Shown: positions 1-7,331, numbered from the stretch's first letter. The stretch is 13,118 nucleotides of DNA from CAZOMR01 sp964580655 (GCA_964580655.1 CAZOMR010000073.1:1-13118), one strand, 5' to 3'. A program made the numbers and translations. Notes: generated by a model not told the origin, from the letters alone.

Positions 1-236
1 GGTTGCCCGCGCAAAATCTCGCGTCCGCGGGCGTACTATGAATAAGGCGGGGTTAAGGAAGCATTGGTACCCAAAAATAGTTGAAGGTTACTAAGGTGAA
101 TCTGAGACTATAATCCTATCTTCTATATGGTCCGCTAATCCTTTGCAATAGCATCTGCGCATGAGAGAATCTTCTCGCCTTCGTGCCAGGCAATTGAGTG
201 ACAGGCGATTCTTAGGTGCTTCCTGCCCGCGCGCAT
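1..236. other. Left-edge stretch without a recognised gene
   Basis: No convincing coding region or RNA gene is visible. A G+C-rich perfect 7-base inverted repeat pairs 5-11 (GCCCGCG) with 26-32 (CGCGGGC) around a 14-base loop. It has no T-run after it, so it is not a typical terminator. The 9-mer TGCCCGCGC occurs at 4-12 and again at 224-232. Only very short ORFs are present: 18 codons plus stop from 38 on the plus strand, and 33 codons plus stop from 236 on the minus strand. Neither resembles a known protein. Confidence 0.5.
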
Positions 237-473
237 TCATTCGAAGTTCTTCTTTAGCCAGTTACGCCCATAGCCTGTTTTGAGAGCTTTCTCTCGTTCT
301 ACCGCTTCCTGTCGAGTTTCAAAAGACTCGGTATGGATAAGCGTAATCGGCAGTCGTGATGCTGTTCATTTGACTTGACCCTTTGCATGAAGCTTTAGTC
401 GCTTGTCAAGGTCAGCGGTTTGACCGATGTAGAAGCTACCGTCCTTACATCGCAATACATACACCGTAAACAT
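237..473 (-). pseudogene. GIY-YIG endonuclease-like small protein, interrupted by an in-frame TGA
   Basis: Reading down from the ATG at 473-471, the frame encodes 35 residues: VYVLRC, then the YIG core in SFYIGQTADL, then KRLKLH with the conserved Arg. It then meets TGA at 368-366. The same frame continues without another stop to TGA at 239-237. That second half gives SRLPITLIHTESFETRQEA and REKALKTGYGRNWL, the expected C-terminal half of the standalone GIY-YIG (UPF0213/YhbQ-like) family, including the probable catalytic Glu of the RExALK segment. The intact product would be 78 aa, close to the family size. The stop sits at codon 36, just before TASRLP, where relatives as I recall them have Ser, so a TCA to TGA change would explain it. 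Family members are small nuclease-fold proteins of mostly unknown role. The 35-aa product lacks the catalytic Glu and should be inactive. It lies 8 bases downstream of the terminase stop, on the same strand. Confidence 0.85.
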
Positions 474-480
474 GAGCACT

Positions 481-486
481 ATTATA
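481..486 (-). promoter_or_regulatory. TATAAT-like box upstream of the GIY-YIG start
   Basis: On the minus strand the sequence reads TATAAT at 486-481, seven bases before the ATG at 473. It is a perfect -10 match, but it sits so close to the start codon that transcription would be leaderless or nearly so, and I see no convincing -35. It also marks the point where the G+C-rich phage segment gives way to more A+T-rich DNA, so it may be chance at a junction. Confidence 0.2.
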
Positions 487-1423
487 CACCATGCGTCGCG
501 GCGCAGGCAGGGGTATTCTTCACAAGCGAGTCGATAGTCTGCCAGGTCTGCAGCTCGTCCTGGCAACAGGCAAAGATCAGCTCGTAAGGGAAAAACGTCT
601 GGCTCTCGTCGTTGAAGGACATCTCGTACTCCTGCCTGAAGTCGTCCTGCTCCATGGTGTGAAAGATGTCCACGAGCGTGGGCTTGCCAAAGGCGTGGAC
701 GCGCTCAGGGGTGTCCATGCCGGGCGCCTCTGCCTGGGCCCGGGCGAGGTCCGTGCAGAACTCCGGGCAGGCCCACCACGGAATGGACTGGCGCGTGAAC
801 ATTGGGTACTTGCGGCGCTCCTCCTTGACGATCTCGTGGAAGAGGTCGCCCACGGTGAGCGGGGTGGAGCCGATGGTAAGCTGGCCCTGGCCGCGCGAGA
901 CGATGGGCACCGCGGCCACGTAGATGCCGCGCTGCTTGTGGCCGTAGTGCGCGAACTCGTCCAGGAACACGTCGGCCTTGTGCTTGCCGCGCGGGTCCTT
1001 GCACGGGTGCGAGATGAGGCGCGAGCGGAAGCGTCCGGATGCGTCCTCGAACTCGATGGCCATCTTGTTGTCCACGACCTTTTTCTTCTGCCACTTGAGC
1101 GGGAGCGAGTTGTAGAGGAGGTTGGCGTAGCGGATTTTCTCGACCGCCTCTTCGAGGTTCATGGACACGAAGATGGCGGTGTAGTCGCGGCGCAGGTGCG
1201 CCTTGGCCAGGGCCTCGGCCGCGCACACGAACGAGAAGCCGATGCCGCGGGCCTTCTCCAGAGCGCGGAACTTGGACGAGTCGCGGAGCTGGACGAGCTG
1301 GTAGCGGGTGAGGCGCACGGGCTCCTCGTCCACGTCGGCGAGGCCCTGGATGAATCCCTCAGTCGTTGCGAGCCAGCGGTTCAGTTCATCCTGGCTCGGC
1401 GTTTCCTTCTTGATCGTCAGCAT
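482..1423 (-). CDS. Truncated phage terminase large subunit (ATPase domain only)
   Basis: This is a DNA-packaging motor ATPase fragment of the terminase/Mu gp28-like type, 313 aa. Visible landmarks are YQLVQLRDSS followed by KARGIGFS at residues 57-64 (divergent Walker A), AIFVSMNLEEA at 83-93, DVFLDEFAHY at 151-160 (Walker B with the catalytic Glu) and LTIGSTPL at 182-189 (coupling motif). The frame ends at residue 313, shortly after FFPYELI at 277-283, where complete terminases enter the RNase H-like nuclease domain. Full-length proteins are usually 450-600 aa, so the nuclease half is missing and the last dozen residues may be out of register with the original gene. Its start overlaps the end of the upstream phage gene by 38 bases, a typical phage layout. 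Base composition is far more G+C-rich than the flanking genes. It cannot work as a complete packaging motor. Family assignment is by motif only. Confidence 0.75.
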   Translation of the reverse strand: MLTIKKETPSQDELNRWLATTEGFIQGLADVDEEPVRLTRYQLVQLRDSSKFRALEKARGIGFSFVCAAEALAKAHLRRDYTAIFVSMNLEEAVEKIRYANLLYNSLPLKWQKKKVVDNKMAIEFEDASGRFRSRLISHPCKDPRGKHKADVFLDEFAHYGHKQRGIYVAAVPIVSRGQGQLTIGSTPLTVGDLFHEIVKEERRKYPMFTRQSIPWWACPEFCTDLARAQAEAPGMDTPERVHAFGKPTLVDIFHTMEQDDFRQEYEMSFNDESQTFFPYELIFACCQDELQTWQTIDSLVKNTPACAATHGV

Positions 1424-1622
1424 GGGCGTTCACGTACCTCTCGGATAACTCGTTCATCGTGATGTCGGTCTTCACGGCCACCACGGTTTGCGGGTTCGGC
1501 TTGAACTCGCCCTTCTCCTCGGCGATAAGGCGGCACAGCTCGCGGACCTCGGAGAGGAGTGCTTTCACGTCCGCGGCGGTCTTGGCCTGGATGTTGGGGA
1601 ACATCTCCTTGATCTTGGCGGC
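1386..1622 (-). pseudogene. 3' remnant of a phage gene upstream of the terminase
   Basis: About 78 codons survive, from roughly AAKIKEMFPNIQAKT to the TGA at 1388-1386. The peptide is helical and charged (ADVKALLSEVRELCRLIAEE) and ends in an acidic tail, DDQEGNAEPG. It overlaps the terminase start by 38 bases and shares its high G+C content, so it belongs to the same phage packaging block. Small terminase subunits or their adaptor-like neighbours often sit here, but nothing in the sequence identifies the family. Its 5' end is lost: near 1620 the DNA changes to transposase sequence running the other way, and the open frame reaching back to 1943 is only an antisense shadow of that transposase. 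Confidence 0.6.
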
Positions 1623-1625
1623 TTG

Positions 1626-1898
1626 AAGTTGAGGGGCAAGAAAAAAGACGAGGTAGAAAAGGCGATTGGATACTTCCAGAAGAACCGGAAACGGATGCGT
1701 TATGATAAGTTCAGAAGCCAGGGACTGTTCATCGGTTCGGGGGTTGTGGAAGCGGGTTTCAAGAGCGTGATTGGGAAGAGGCTCAAGCAGTCGGGCATGC
1801 ACTGGAGCGTGAGGGGCGCTAACTCCATCATCGCCCTGCGTTGCTGCCTGGAGTCCGGATACTTCGAGGACTACTGGGAGTCCCGCCGCGCAGCATGA
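1626..1898 (+). pseudogene. C-terminal fragment of an ISKra4-family-like transposase
   Basis: About 90 codons of a transposase C-terminus run to the TGA at 1896-1898. Recognisable blocks are KKKDEVEKAIGYFQKNRKRM, then QGLFIGSGVVEAGFKSVIG, then LKQSGMHWSVRGANSIIALR, and the ending FEDYWESRRAA. I recognise this order from ISKra4-type transposases. The Glu of GSGVVEAG is probably the last acidic residue of the DDE triad; the two Asp positions and everything upstream are missing. The open frame extends back to 1488 only because it reads antisense through the phage gene, so the real insertion-sequence part starts around 1623-1635. The fragment cannot transpose. Family assignment is from memory of the motif pattern. 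Confidence 0.75.
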
Positions 1899-1907
1899 CC
1901 ACCAAAT

Positions 1908-1921
1908 ATGTCGCACACCCC
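1908..1921 (+). repeat. Possible right terminal inverted repeat of the IS remnant
   Basis: Ten bases after the transposase stop comes ATGTCGCACACCCC, after which the sequence turns A+T-rich. The position and the C-run at the outer edge suit the right end of an insertion sequence. No matching left end exists in the window because the element is cut on its left side. This is inference from position; the family's terminal sequence was not compared. Confidence 0.3.
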
Positions 1922-1936
1922 AGATTTCTAAATTTC

Positions 1937-1965
1937 TTGACAAAGCCTGGTAGATTTGATAGGAA
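1937..1965 (+). promoter_or_regulatory. Candidate sigma-70 promoter for the isomerase lipoprotein
   Basis: A perfect TTGACA lies at 1937-1942. Seventeen bases later is TAGGAA (1960-1965), which matches only three positions of TATAAT. It is the best -35 in the gap between the IS remnant and the TTG start at 2067, and it would give a leader of about 95 bases. It lies just outside the presumed IS end, so host expression may have been set up after the insertion. Confidence 0.3.
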
Positions 1966-2054
1966 TTTTTGAAAGTGGAACAGTAATGCCAGCCAGCAGT
2001 TATTGTCCTGGAATGTCGGTGCGGCGCTATTTTACTCTGAAAGCAATCTCATGC

Positions 2055-2060
2055 AAGGAG
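2055..2060 (+). promoter_or_regulatory. Ribosome binding site that decides the TTG start
   Basis: AAGGAG is followed by 6 bases and then TTG at 2067. This is a near-ideal Shine-Dalgarno with correct spacing. It favours TTG over the upstream in-frame ATG codons at 1956, 1986 and 2013, which would add a non-signal-like leader. Confidence 0.75.
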
Positions 2061-2066
2061 AGAGAA

Positions 2067-2921
2067 TTGAAAAAGACTTGGTTCGTGTCTTGTGTCTTTG
2101 CCTTTCTTTTGCTTGATGGATGTAAGGGGGTAAACCAGGAGGCTGTCCCGGAAGAGCCCTCTATGAAGCCGGGCAAGGTACTGGCAGTTGTTAACGGCGA
2201 GAATATTACCGAGGCTGACCTTGAAGCCGAGCTTGCGGGCAAACCGGAGTCTTACAGGAGGCGAGCCGAGAGCGAGAATGGAAGGAAGCAAATCCTGGAG
2301 AGGTTGATTGGGCAGAGGCTTCTGATGCAGGCCGCTAAGAAGGAAGGAATCACTGACAGTCCTGAGATTAATGCAAGGGTTCGGGTTTACAGGGAGCATC
2401 TGGTTATGAATGCACTCAAGGATAAAGTTTTTTCCGAGCAGACCGAGTTGAGCGAGCAGGAGATAAAGGATTATTATGAGAAACACAAGTTTCAGTTCCA
2501 CCATCCGGAGCGAATCTGGGCGAGACAGATAGTTTTGAGCGATAAGTCAAAGGCAGAAGAGATTCACTCAGAGTTACAATCCGAGCCTCATCGCTTTAGA
2601 GAGATGGCAATGAGGTATTCAGAGGATGAGGCAAGCCAGAAGATAGGCGGAGATTTAGGATATGTTGCCAAGGGTGACCTTCCGACTGAGTTGGAGGACA
2701 AGATATTTTCGCTAGAGGAAAAAGAGTTAAGCGGGGTGATTGAATATCAGGGCAGGTGTTACATCTTTCAGGTTGTCAAACGCCAGAAGGCTGAGCATAA
2801 AAATTTTGATCAGGTCAAAGATCAGATCAAGAAGCGAGCAGAATATGAGGGTAAACAGCCAAAATGGAGGGAGTATATTGAGGGCTTAAGAAGCCAGGCA
2901 GAAATCGAGATTTTAGATTAA
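2067..2921 (+). CDS. PpiC/SurA-type peptidyl-prolyl cis-trans isomerase, lipoprotein
   Basis: The 284-aa product is a probable exported folding factor that isomerises Xaa-Pro bonds in envelope proteins. From the TTG start it opens KKTWFVSCVFAFLLLDGC, a short signal peptide with a lipobox-like LDGC placing the acylated Cys at residue 19; Asp before the Gly is unusual. Residues 38-130 (VLAVVNGENITEADLEAEL and a following helical region) match the SurA-like N-terminal chaperone domain. Residues 147-240 are a parvulin domain: HPERIWARQIVL, then FREMAMRYSEDEASQKIGGD, then LGYVAKGDL, and PTELEDKIFSL. The ARQIVL segment has Gln where many parvulins have His, so catalytic activity is uncertain and chaperone function may dominate. 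A basic helical tail ends the protein. The next gene, another lipoprotein, starts 129 bases downstream on the same strand and may be co-transcribed. EpsD-like isomerase lipoproteins of polysaccharide loci are an alternative family label. Confidence 0.85.
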   Translation: MKKTWFVSCVFAFLLLDGCKGVNQEAVPEEPSMKPGKVLAVVNGENITEADLEAELAGKPESYRRRAESENGRKQILERLIGQRLLMQAAKKEGITDSPEINARVRVYREHLVMNALKDKVFSEQTELSEQEIKDYYEKHKFQFHHPERIWARQIVLSDKSKAEEIHSELQSEPHRFREMAMRYSEDEASQKIGGDLGYVAKGDLPTELEDKIFSLEEKELSGVIEYQGRCYIFQVVKRQKAEHKNFDQVKDQIKKRAEYEGKQPKWREYIEGLRSQAEIEILD

Positions 2922-3050
2922 CTCTGTGTGTGGTGGTTAAGCTATTGAAAAGAGAAGAGCGTTTCAACGAGATTTACGGGGCGTTGACTTATTTGATCGG
3001 TGTGGATTTGCGTGGGTGTTTTTCTGGATAATCAAGTGCAGGGTTAAGGC

Positions 3051-4457
3051 ATGAAGAGAAATTTGTTTCCACGGACCCGGGTGATAGGGACCGTGTTCAT
3101 TCTGCTTTCGCTAGGGAGCTTTTCCTGCAAAGAAAAGCCATCCCTGCCACCAGGAGAAGTCGCGCCGATAGAGGCGCTCAAGTCCGATATCCGGGCCGCG
3201 GAAGACTCTTTCAAGAAGAATCCTGATGATATGAAAGCCCGCTCGAATTGGGTTATCTTTCATAAGCAACTTTCCCAGGTGTATGAAAATCAGGGGAGGT
3301 TGAAAGAGGCCATTTTAGAAGAGAAAAAAGTGCAGAGAATAGATCCGCAAAACCAGAACACTCGATTTCGCCTGGGAGAGCTTTACACCAAGAAGGGCGA
3401 TTATCTGCGAGCCGCGCATGAATTCGAAACCCTGATTCAGGATAATCCTCTATATTCAGCGCTTCTTTATATATACATGGGCGATGTCAATTTGAAATTG
3501 AACAAAATGGAAAAGGCCCGCGCCGCCTATTACAAGGCGTTGGACATCAACCCCTTTTCAATTTCCACCTACGGAAAGCTGGCGGACATCAACCGGCAAG
3601 AAGGCAATGTGTCCTCAGCTCAACGGCAAAATCAGATCGCTGAACAGATCATGAATTGGGGCTTTGTGGACCGTGGCTTCAAGGATAAATCCCTGGAGGA
3701 ATGGGAGAAAATTTTAAGGCAGGATCCTCTTAATCCCCTTGTTCTTTATAATGTTGCCTGCTACTACGATCTGAACATGGACCCCACAAACTACGAGTCG
3801 GTTAAAAAGGCGCTCATGGCGTGGGCACGCTACATAGAATCCACACAGGGCCATGGCGCTATACATGATCAGCATAAGCGATCAGGCCCGAGCATGGCTG
3901 ATCAAGACGCCCGTATTACAAGGCCGGAAAATCGGTATCGCAAAGGAATCCGAAGGCATATTCAGGGGCTAAAAAGGAAGAAGGGTTTACTTTCACGCGA
4001 GCTCAAAATCACCAAGCTGGAAGAATTGCAAGGCTATATCAAAACCGCCATCGCGAAGCTGGATTTGCTTCAGAGGATAATGCGTGATGCCGAGAGACTT
4101 GCGGCCCAATCCGGGAGACAGGACATTCAGTCCAGAGCCAGGGTCTTGCGAGATCGGGTAGATGCTTTCGGCTTTCACGAGTTCAAAAAAAAGCTTTCCG
4201 CCATTGGCGGGGAAATCAAGGAAAAGGTTCACAAGAGAATAAAATCTCCGGACTCGGTTCCGGAAAAGGAGCTTCATCTTTCCTACTCCAATTACCTCAA
4301 GGAGTATCAGGCAATTTCTGGTGAGCTTCAAGCAAAGGGAATCATTGAGCTGGAGCTGGATGTGCGCCGGCTAGCCGTGGACCTGGGAATGAAAGGATAC
4401 CGGATGATGAAGCACTCGGGAGAATTCTCTGGCGAGAAAGACCGCGATTCAGAATAA
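3051..4457 (+). CDS. TPR-repeat lipoprotein
   Basis: The 468-aa product has an N-terminal signal (basic start, then VIGTVFILLSLGSFSC) with a likely lipidated Cys at residue 26, though GSFSC is a weak lipobox. Residues about 58-245 form four or five tetratricopeptide repeats, clearest in RLGELYTKKGDYLRAAHEFE, YIYMGDVNLKLNKMEKARAA and DPLNPLVLYNVACYY, so it is a protein-binding scaffold. Residues 265-315 are a basic, low-structure linker, followed by a charged helical C-terminal half (about 316-450) likely to form coiled coils. GCAGGG shortly before the ATG gives a modest ribosome site. It follows the isomerase gene with no obvious terminator between, suggesting a shared role in envelope assembly or secretion; the substrate is unknown. 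Its stop overlaps the convergent permease gene by 9 bases. Confidence 0.8.
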   Translation: MKRNLFPRTRVIGTVFILLSLGSFSCKEKPSLPPGEVAPIEALKSDIRAAEDSFKKNPDDMKARSNWVIFHKQLSQVYENQGRLKEAILEEKKVQRIDPQNQNTRFRLGELYTKKGDYLRAAHEFETLIQDNPLYSALLYIYMGDVNLKLNKMEKARAAYYKALDINPFSISTYGKLADINRQEGNVSSAQRQNQIAEQIMNWGFVDRGFKDKSLEEWEKILRQDPLNPLVLYNVACYYDLNMDPTNYESVKKALMAWARYIESTQGHGAIHDQHKRSGPSMADQDARITRPENRYRKGIRRHIQGLKRKKGLLSRELKITKLEELQGYIKTAIAKLDLLQRIMRDAERLAAQSGRQDIQSRARVLRDRVDAFGFHEFKKKLSAIGGEIKEKVHKRIKSPDSVPEKELHLSYSNYLKEYQAISGELQAKGIIELELDVRRLAVDLGMKGYRMMKHSGEFSGEKDRDSE

Positions 4458-5606
4458 TCCAGGCACTTGCTCTAGCCAGGGTTGGACAAAATTGATAAGC
4501 CAGCCAAAGGCCATGGATCCGAAAAATATAGCCGCGACCATTATGGTCGTGGCTTTCTTGCCCAGAGCAGGGATCAGAACCGCGATCGAGGTGAGGCAGA
4601 TAGCATTACCGGAGATGGTAAAAGCCATAGCATGGCCCAAAGGCAGCCCCATCTCCATCAGCGGCGAGAGTATGAGCAACTCCTCTCCGGAACACATGTA
4701 AAGCGGAATCCCGATTATTACTGAAACTATCATGCCCCAAAACCCGCTCGAGAGATATTTTCCCACAACCTGAGGCGGCAGGTAGGCCGCGAAAAGAGCA
4801 CCGATCATCACTCCCACAACCATGGCGTATAACAGGAACCGCACAGTGTCCCAGCCCAGGAGTAGCGCGGAGTCAAAGTGGCCGGGATTAACATGCGCGG
4901 CCCTGGCGCAGCCTGCGCAGGAAAAAGCCCCGCTCCGGGTATCATCGCTTTGCTTGACACCGGCTAGTATCTCCACGACTACCCCTGCAATGATGGCAAT
5001 GCAAAAAGCGGCGACAACCCTCCAGATCAGGTATTCCAGGCCCAGCATGCCATAGCTCAATGGAAAGACAGCCGGACTAAGGATCGGAGCAACCATCAGG
5101 AACGCGATCACTGACCGGACCCGAACTCTGTTGATGCTCATCATGCCCTGAGCCATGGGCACAACAGCGCAAGAGCAGACAGGGATAATAGACGCGAATA
5201 TCCCGTTGCCGATCATGCTCTTGGGAAAAGGGATACGGCCGGAGCGAAAGTATTTTTCAATTACCCCGGCCAACAGGCATCCGAGCATGAAATAGGGGAA
5301 CACCCGAAGGGCAAACCTGCCCATGATGTGAAATGCCGTAGGGTGGCCGTGAAAAATCAGGGTTCCCTTATGGGCGCAAAAGTAGCAATACCCAAAGGTA
5401 ATCACCGCGCCAAGCGCAAGCAACACCATGACGAGCTTTTTGACCGGCATGGATATGCGATCATTCAGACGCAGGGAGAACCGGTTTAAAAATGTGCTAA
5501 AACGCGGAATACGCTTGCGTAGAAGCGGCAGGGCGATCACCGCCGCGGTAAGAAGGATATAAAAGATACCGATCCAGGTGCGCCAGGACTCGAGATGCCA
5601 ACTCAT
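4449..5606 (-). CDS. ArsP/DUF318-family permease (UPF0718-like)
   Basis: The 385-aa integral membrane protein has about nine or ten hydrophobic segments (roughly 11-29, 57-73, 100-119, 135-160, 164-184, 192-216, 248-277, 288-304, 310-345, 352-375). The family signatures are IIPVCSCAVVP with the Cys pair at 144 and 146 in a buried helix, and YMCSGEELLIL with Cys 305. Members export methylated arsenicals or act on metal ions through such cysteines. A soluble loop between the halves carries CAGC (230-233), which may bind a metal or be redox-active. The specific substrate cannot be told from sequence. Its ATG is 24 bases after the propeller gene, so it is probably translated from the same transcript as the two secreted proteins, an odd functional mix. 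No arsR-like regulator is adjacent. It ends with TGA inside the last codons of the convergent TPR gene. Confidence 0.85.
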   Translation of the reverse strand: MSWHLESWRTWIGIFYILLTAAVIALPLLRKRIPRFSTFLNRFSLRLNDRISMPVKKLVMVLLALGAVITFGYCYFCAHKGTLIFHGHPTAFHIMGRFALRVFPYFMLGCLLAGVIEKYFRSGRIPFPKSMIGNGIFASIIPVCSCAVVPMAQGMMSINRVRVRSVIAFLMVAPILSPAVFPLSYGMLGLEYLIWRVVAAFCIAIIAGVVVEILAGVKQSDDTRSGAFSCAGCARAAHVNPGHFDSALLLGWDTVRFLLYAMVVGVMIGALFAAYLPPQVVGKYLSSGFWGMIVSVIIGIPLYMCSGEELLILSPLMEMGLPLGHAMAFTISGNAICLTSIAVLIPALGKKATTIMVAAIFFGSMAFGWLINFVQPWLEQVPGLF

Positions 5607-5630
5607 AAAGCAGGGAGCCTTTTGCCGCTA

Positions 5631-7331
5631 TTATTTTTCACGGAGCGCGTGCGGCATGCCAGAGATGGTATCAATATCCGCATCAATGGTCGCAAGTGAA
5701 TTATCCCAGGTTCCATCCCGCATGCTTGAAAACAGCACTTGTTTCTTGTCCGGCCTAATTGCAGGTAGCCGGTGGCTTTTGCCATTCTCATCATTGGTGT
5801 CGAAAGTCAACCGGGTTTTCATGGCTCCATCCCAGCGCATAACCCAGACAGCCCAGTACCCGTCCCTTCTACTTATGTAGGAGATCCACTGGCCATCAGC
5901 GCTGTAGTTGGGCTTGGAGGCGCAGTATTGGTCCGGGATGTAAGAATAAGTTACGATGACCGGGACACGATCGCCCATGACGGCGGAAAGGGGGCTTCCC
6001 AGTGTGATCTGTCTGCTCCACTCCTCGTGATGACCACCTGGCATGTAATTGGTGCCAGCGTGGGATATGTCCGAAGCCAGCCAGACCCCTTCTACATGAA
6101 AGATGTAATCATGGTCAAGGGTAACATGCAAGGCATCATAGCTTAACTGATATTCATTCTCCACTCGCTCATTGGTCAGGGACAAAAAGCCTGTCCGGTC
6201 AAGGTTCATGGAATAAAGCTGGCAAAACCAACTGGGCGACCTGTCCTTGAAAAGAAAACGAAGTGTCCCGGGCTGAAAACGCGGCATCGTATTGCACATC
6301 AATAAACCGTATGGCTCCATCAGTTCAGGATTCTCCGGGTCTATCAAATCAAAGGCCTGGATATGGGGAAGCCCCCAACCCCCGCGGTTTCTGGCGATCA
6401 CATACCGGCCGGATGAGTCGGCATCAAAGTCTATGTCCACATCCATGCCCGGCACTGAAATCATCCGAAGATCGCTTCCATCATCGTTGACGATCCACAG
6501 CGAATTCGGAAACATCATGTTGTGACCTGGTCCGGAATGACATAGTATCTTGCCACCCGGTGTCCAACGCGGGAAATGGTAGCCATCTCCGCCAGCCACC
6601 AGATGAGGGTTGCTACCATTTGAGTTCATCACCCATATCTCGCTCGTGCCAATACCCTGAGCGATATCGCTATTATGTTGCCATGCTATCTTGGTGCCAT
6701 CCGGGCTGAAAGAAGGTTTCTGATCGCAGTCGCCGTTGAAAGTGAGCCGCATTAGATTACTGCCATCCGGGTTGATGGTGAAAATCTCCTGGTCTTCCTG
6801 GTCACCTCCTGGCATGGACAACCCCGAATAGACGATCCGGGTGCTGTCCGGGCTGTAGCCGGCCCAGATGCGGTCGTTCATCATGTTGCTGGGAACCAGG
6901 ATGTTCACAGGGAACTGCACAACATCAATCAGGGCCATGGCATTGGTGGTATATGGGTTGACCCCATCGTCAAAAGTGCATTCAGCCGTCACGGTCAGCG
7001 GCGTGCCCACGGCCACGGTATCGCTCACGGAAAGGTCCAGGGTGTAGGAATAAACCGAATCGCCGTCTCCCACATCGCCAGCAATATAGGGATTGGGCGA
7101 GCCCCCGATATAGTTGACGCCTGCCGGAAGCATAACCGTAATTGCAGTATTAAAAGCCAGGGACCCACCCTTATTCCGAAAGTAAACATTCATATACTCG
7201 GTGGGAGAACCCGGAGTGATGAATTTAGGCCCGCTTATCCACACCCGGACATCCGGGGTTTGAGCGTGGGCAACTACGGCCACAAGAAGCACCGTCATGA
7301 TCCCTGTCCAGGTCCAAATTTTTCTCATCAT
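5631..7331 (-). CDS. Secreted TolB/PD40-type beta-propeller protein
   Basis: The 566-aa product starts with a clear signal peptide (WTWTGIMTVLLVAVVAHAQ, cleavage after AHA at residue 23). Residues about 28-135 form a beta-sandwich of the DUF11 type (ITPGSPTEYMNVYFRNKGG, then ITVMLPAGVNYIGG, then VTAECTFDDG). From about 150 the protein is a series of PD40/TolB-like propeller blades with the repeating pattern SPDGTKIAW ... EIWVMNSNGSN, for example QEIFTINPDGSNLMRLTF at 181-198 and QKPSFSPDGTKIAWQ at 204-218. Further blades follow at about 250-390 and 470-555. Such proteins bind partners or ligands outside the cytoplasm; no enzyme residues are evident. It begins 41 bases after the giant modular protein's stop and is followed after 24 bases by the permease. 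There is no C-terminal sorting signal, so it is likely periplasmic or secreted. Confidence 0.85.
   Translation of the reverse strand: MMRKIWTWTGIMTVLLVAVVAHAQTPDVRVWISGPKFITPGSPTEYMNVYFRNKGGSLAFNTAITVMLPAGVNYIGGSPNPYIAGDVGDGDSVYSYTLDLSVSDTVAVGTPLTVTAECTFDDGVNPYTTNAMALIDVVQFPVNILVPSNMMNDRIWAGYSPDSTRIVYSGLSMPGGDQEDQEIFTINPDGSNLMRLTFNGDCDQKPSFSPDGTKIAWQHNSDIAQGIGTSEIWVMNSNGSNPHLVAGGDGYHFPRWTPGGKILCHSGPGHNMMFPNSLWIVNDDGSDLRMISVPGMDVDIDFDADSSGRYVIARNRGGWGLPHIQAFDLIDPENPELMEPYGLLMCNTMPRFQPGTLRFLFKDRSPSWFCQLYSMNLDRTGFLSLTNERVENEYQLSYDALHVTLDHDYIFHVEGVWLASDISHAGTNYMPGGHHEEWSRQITLGSPLSAVMGDRVPVIVTYSYIPDQYCASKPNYSADGQWISYISRRDGYWAVWVMRWDGAMKTRLTFDTNDENGKSHRLPAIRPDKKQVLFSSMRDGTWDNSLATIDADIDTISGMPHALREK

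Noticed and set aside
5..32. G+C-rich hairpin as a terminator
   Set aside because: There is no T-run on either side and no gene end is visible next to it.
38..94. 18-residue ORF near the left edge
   Set aside because: It has no ribosome site or recognisable sequence, and length alone is expected by chance.
366..368. TGA read as an amino acid (code change or selenocysteine)
   Set aside because: TGA is the terminal stop of the permease, the giant gene, the phage gene and the transposase. The position is normally Ser rather than a redox Cys, and no selenocysteine element was seen.
366..566. Longer 66-aa start for the GIY-YIG protein
   Set aside because: The extra N-terminal 31 residues run into the terminase end in another frame and have no family resemblance; the ATG at 473 gives the normal family N-terminus.
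491..1462. 323-codon open frame on the plus strand opposite the terminase
   Set aside because: It has a low-complexity Val/Leu/Arg/Glu composition with no motifs. Long antisense frames are expected in G+C-rich coding DNA, and the minus strand carries real terminase motifs.
1956..2066. N-terminal extension of the isomerase from the ATG at 1956
   Set aside because: It would put 37 non-signal residues before the signal peptide, while TTG at 2067 has an ideal AAGGAG at the right spacing.
3840..3990. Possible double frameshift in the TPR gene, where the sequence turns basic and repeat-free, with an 8-base inverted repeat (3866-3873 and 3897-3904)
   Set aside because: The annotated frame stays open and returns to helical sequence. 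The alternative frame ends at a stop soon after and matches nothing better, so a linker is the simpler reading.
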